Position numbers and translations under genes: made by a program. Shown here in pieces: positions 23,435 through 25,228 of a DNA stretch of 25,228 nucleotides. This DNA comes from Bacteroidetes bacterium UBA4009 (GTDB taxonomy: Bacteria > Bacteroidota > Bacteroidia > NS11-12g > UBA9320), in NCBI GenBank assembly GCA_002384205.1, contig DGBH01000040.1, positions 4,879 through 30,106 of the forward strand. The letters run 5' to 3'. Within the stretch, counting starts at the first letter, position 1. Every line of letters starts with the position of its first letter. Below the pieces are notes generated by a model, which was not told where the DNA came from, did not search any database, and saw only the letters and a list, made by a program, of their open reading frames with translations.

Positions 23435-24602
23435 GATTTAATCTTTTTTTAATGTTAGACTGAATTACTCTATAGTCAATTAATGGTGCAAATACATTCA
23501 TAAGAAGTATGGCCATCATGATTCCTTCTGGATAACCAGGATTATATACTCGAATAAGTACTGTTAATAAACCGATGAAGAATCCATAAATCCATTTACC
23601 TCGTTCTGTTTGAGCCGCAGATACAGGATCTGTAGTCATAAACACAGTACCAAACATAAATCCACCAATAACGAGGTGATACCATGCTGGCATATCGTAC
23701 CATGCGTTTCCGCCGGCAAGATTCAAAACACCTCCCATAAACAAAGCGCCTATAATAGTACTTAGCATTATTTTCCAGCTACCTACGCCTGTTACAATTA
23801 ATATAACTGCGCCTAATAAAATTGCAATAACGGAAGTTTCTGCAATAGATCCAGGAATAGTCCCCATAATACTGTCCGATATGCTGGTTCCCCATGACAA
23901 CAATGAATCACTCCACGGTGTACCATTAGAGCTTGCAACGCCAACATTACCCAAAGTTGTAGCACCAGAATAGCCATCCATGGTAGCCACACCATCTGCA
24001 ATAGGCACCCAACACTTGTCACCACTCATTTCTGGAGTATAACCAATGTAAAGGAACATACGCGCAGTAAGTGCAGGATTTAATAAGTTCATCCCTGTAC
24101 CTCCAAATACTTCTTTACCAATAACCACTGCAAATGCAGTAGCTAAGCCTACCATCCACAATGGGACATCTGCAGGCATAACCATTGGTATTAATAATCC
24201 TGTTACCAAGAAACCCTCGTTTACTGGATGTCCTTTAAACTGCGCAAAAGCCATTTCTATACCTAAACCAACACCGTACGATACGATAATTATTGGTAAG
24301 GTTTGAATCATTCCGTACCAGAAATTTTCAAATAAGCTAACTTCCATACCTGTCGCTCTATGAAATTGGTAGCCCAAATTCCACATGCCAAACATTAGTG
24401 CAGGGAGTAGTGCAATAACTACGATAAACATAGTTCGCTTTAAGTCTATGCCATCTCTAATATGCCCCCCACTATGTGTAGTATGGTTGGGCACAAAGAG
24501 GAATGTTTCTAGTGCATCAAATGTAGAATGCAAGAAACTTAACTTACCTCCTTCTGAAAAGGTCGGTTTAAATTTATCAACTATATCTCTTAAAAATTTC
24601 AT
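23421..24602 (-). CDS. nqrB: Na+-NQR subunit B (covalent FMN and riboflavin)
   Basis: Largest membrane subunit, about ten helices. It carries a covalent FMN and a non-covalent riboflavin and forms the main Na+ path. The flavinylation site is T215 in GYSGATTLG (210-218). Other conserved segments: HSGGHIRDGIDLKRTM (43-58), GHPVNEGFLVTGLLIPM (124-140), GGTGMNLLNPALTARMFLY in parts (167-185), TDPVSAAQTERGKWIYG, and RVYNPGYPEG near the C-terminus. The 393-residue length is slightly shorter than Vibrio NqrB (about 415), the difference lying in the N-terminal tail and loops. Its stop overlaps nqrC; nqrA ends 11 nt upstream. Confidence 0.97.
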   Translation of the reverse strand: MKFLRDIVDKFKPTFSEGGKLSFLHSTFDALETFLFVPNHTTHSGGHIRDGIDLKRTMFIVVIALLPALMFGMWNLGYQFHRATGMEVSLFENFWYGMIQTLPIIIVSYGVGLGIEMAFAQFKGHPVNEGFLVTGLLIPMVMPADVPLWMVGLATAFAVVIGKEVFGGTGMNLLNPALTARMFLYIGYTPEMSGDKCWVPIADGVATMDGYSGATTLGNVGVASSNGTPWSDSLLSWGTSISDSIMGTIPGSIAETSVIAILLGAVILIVTGVGSWKIMLSTIIGALFMGGVLNLAGGNAWYDMPAWYHLVIGGFMFGTVFMTTDPVSAAQTERGKWIYGFFIGLLTVLIRVYNPGYPEGIMMAILLMNVFAPLIDYRVIQSNIKKRLNRVKA

Positions 24603-24613
24603 CTATGTAACTA

Positions 24614-25228
24614 TTAAGACTCCTCAGCCATTAGTTTTAATCCTTCTGAAAGCACTCGTTGTACATCAATTTTAGAAGTACATACAAACTCACAAAGAGC
24701 CATATCTTCTTCTATCACTTCATATATTCCTAAATTTTCCATTTGCTCTAAATCTTTAGCCATGATAGACTTGATTAATTGTTGAGGCATAATGTCCATT
24801 GGCATTACTTTTTCGTACTGACCGGTAACCACGTAGGCCCGATGCTCACCATGTGGATTGGTATTTACCTTAAATGTTTTTTTCAAAAACTTAGATATGG
24901 GCAATGTAGAGCTTATAGTTGGGCGAGGGTAAGATGGGAATAACCACCCTAACAACTCATAATGATCACCTTCTGGTATTACTGAAATCTGAGTATCAAA
25001 TATGCCTAGATAACCATCTTTTGCAATTTTGGTACCTGTTAGCACATTACCACTAATAACTCTCACGTTATCGCTCGATAAATTATTGGCTAATAAGCCT
25101 GAAACCTCAGCACCTACTGTTGTAGTATAATATCCTGGCTTAGCAACTTCAGAACCTGCCACTGCAATAGTCTGTTTCAAATTTAGATTCCCTGTCTCGA
25201 AGAATTTACCGATAAAAGCAACATGCTG
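24614..25228 (-). CDS. nqrA: Na+-NQR subunit A, N-terminus beyond window edge
   Basis: Soluble, non-redox subunit on the cytoplasmic face that contacts NqrB near the quinone site. About 204 C-terminal residues are visible, and the frame is open to base 25228 (the edge codons read QHVAFIGKFFETGN). A TTG at 25178-25180 is therefore not the start. Seen: IAVAGSEVAKPGYYTT, SGNVLTGTKI, the PSYPRPTISSTLPISKF region, NPHGEHRAYVVTGQYEKVMPMDIMPQQLIKS in parts, and the C-terminal EEDMALCEFVCTSKIDVQ with LSEGLKLMAEE. This matches the C-terminal half of NqrA (whole protein about 445 residues). It is the first nqr gene in order, so the operon promoter is outside the window. Confidence 0.96.
   Translation of the reverse strand, partial: QHVAFIGKFFETGNLNLKQTIAVAGSEVAKPGYYTTTVGAEVSGLLANNLSSDNVRVISGNVLTGTKIAKDGYLGIFDTQISVIPEGDHYELLGWLFPSYPRPTISSTLPISKFLKKTFKVNTNPHGEHRAYVVTGQYEKVMPMDIMPQQLIKSIMAKDLEQMENLGIYEVIEEDMALCEFVCTSKIDVQRVLSEGLKLMAEES

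Noticed and set aside
25178..25180. TTG as the nqrA start
   Set aside because: The frame continues upstream to the window edge with NqrA-like sequence (QHVAFIGKFFETGN), so the gene is simply truncated.
1..25228. Mobile element, CRISPR array, prophage or defence system
   Set aside because: No transposase, integrase, Cas, repeat-spacer pattern, restriction or toxin gene was found; the single tRNA is not flanked by an integrase or a duplicated 3' end.

Overview
The window looks like chromosomal DNA of a member of the Bacteroidota, most likely Flavobacteriales. The DNA is AT-rich and RNA polymerase omega is the Bacteroidota type. There is a BamD-omega-CoaBC-DUF4835 cluster, a serine-palmitoyltransferase-like enzyme and a type IX secretion plug protein. 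Many starts are preceded by the Bacteroidota -7 box TAnnTTTG rather than an E. coli-type promoter. Nearly all of the sequence is core metabolism. I see no insertion sequence, prophage, integrase or CRISPR array.

Left part (1-7150). A leftward set holds a serine-palmitoyltransferase-like PLP enzyme, a membrane-anchored helix-hairpin-helix (ComEA-like) protein and a truncated acyl-CoA dehydrogenase. A divergent rightward operon follows: bamD, rpoZ, coaBC and a DUF4835/PorD-type gene. It is tightly spaced, with a 4-nt ATGA overlap at its last junction. coaBC has no ATG, GTG or TTG start ahead of its conserved flavin-binding loop. A convergent aldose-1-epimerase-like gene closes the section.

Middle part (7150-17040). 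It contains an unrecognised lipoprotein, an SPFH/prohibitin-like protein, a SOUL heme-binding-family protein, a strong terminator and tRNA-Ala(GGC). A leftward run follows: dprA abutting a long-form QueA homologue, a T9SS plug protein, mazG, and a LytTR response regulator with its LytS-type histidine kinase. Between a small membrane protein (leftward) and a small four-cysteine membrane protein (rightward) lies a divergent promoter region.

Right part (17039-25228). All genes point left: a beta-barrel-like protein, peptidase T, a lipoprotein ApbE flavin transferase, and nqrF-E-D-C-B-A (nqrA is cut by the window edge). The Na+-NQR subunits keep their flavinylation threonines (NqrB, NqrC), the four cysteines of the NqrD/NqrE iron centre and the NqrF 2Fe-2S cysteines. 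ApbE attaches the covalent FMNs. The four-cysteine protein at 16832-17035 is a good candidate for the NqrM-type maturation factor.

Most interesting points: a near-perfect intrinsic terminator lies inside codons 8-16 of apbE, just after nqrF; coaBC has a non-canonical start; there is a candidate divergent NqrM; several -7 boxes sit so close to start codons that the mRNAs should be leaderless or nearly so; and a three-copy ATTGCCTAT repeat forms a hairpin ahead of the SPFH gene.
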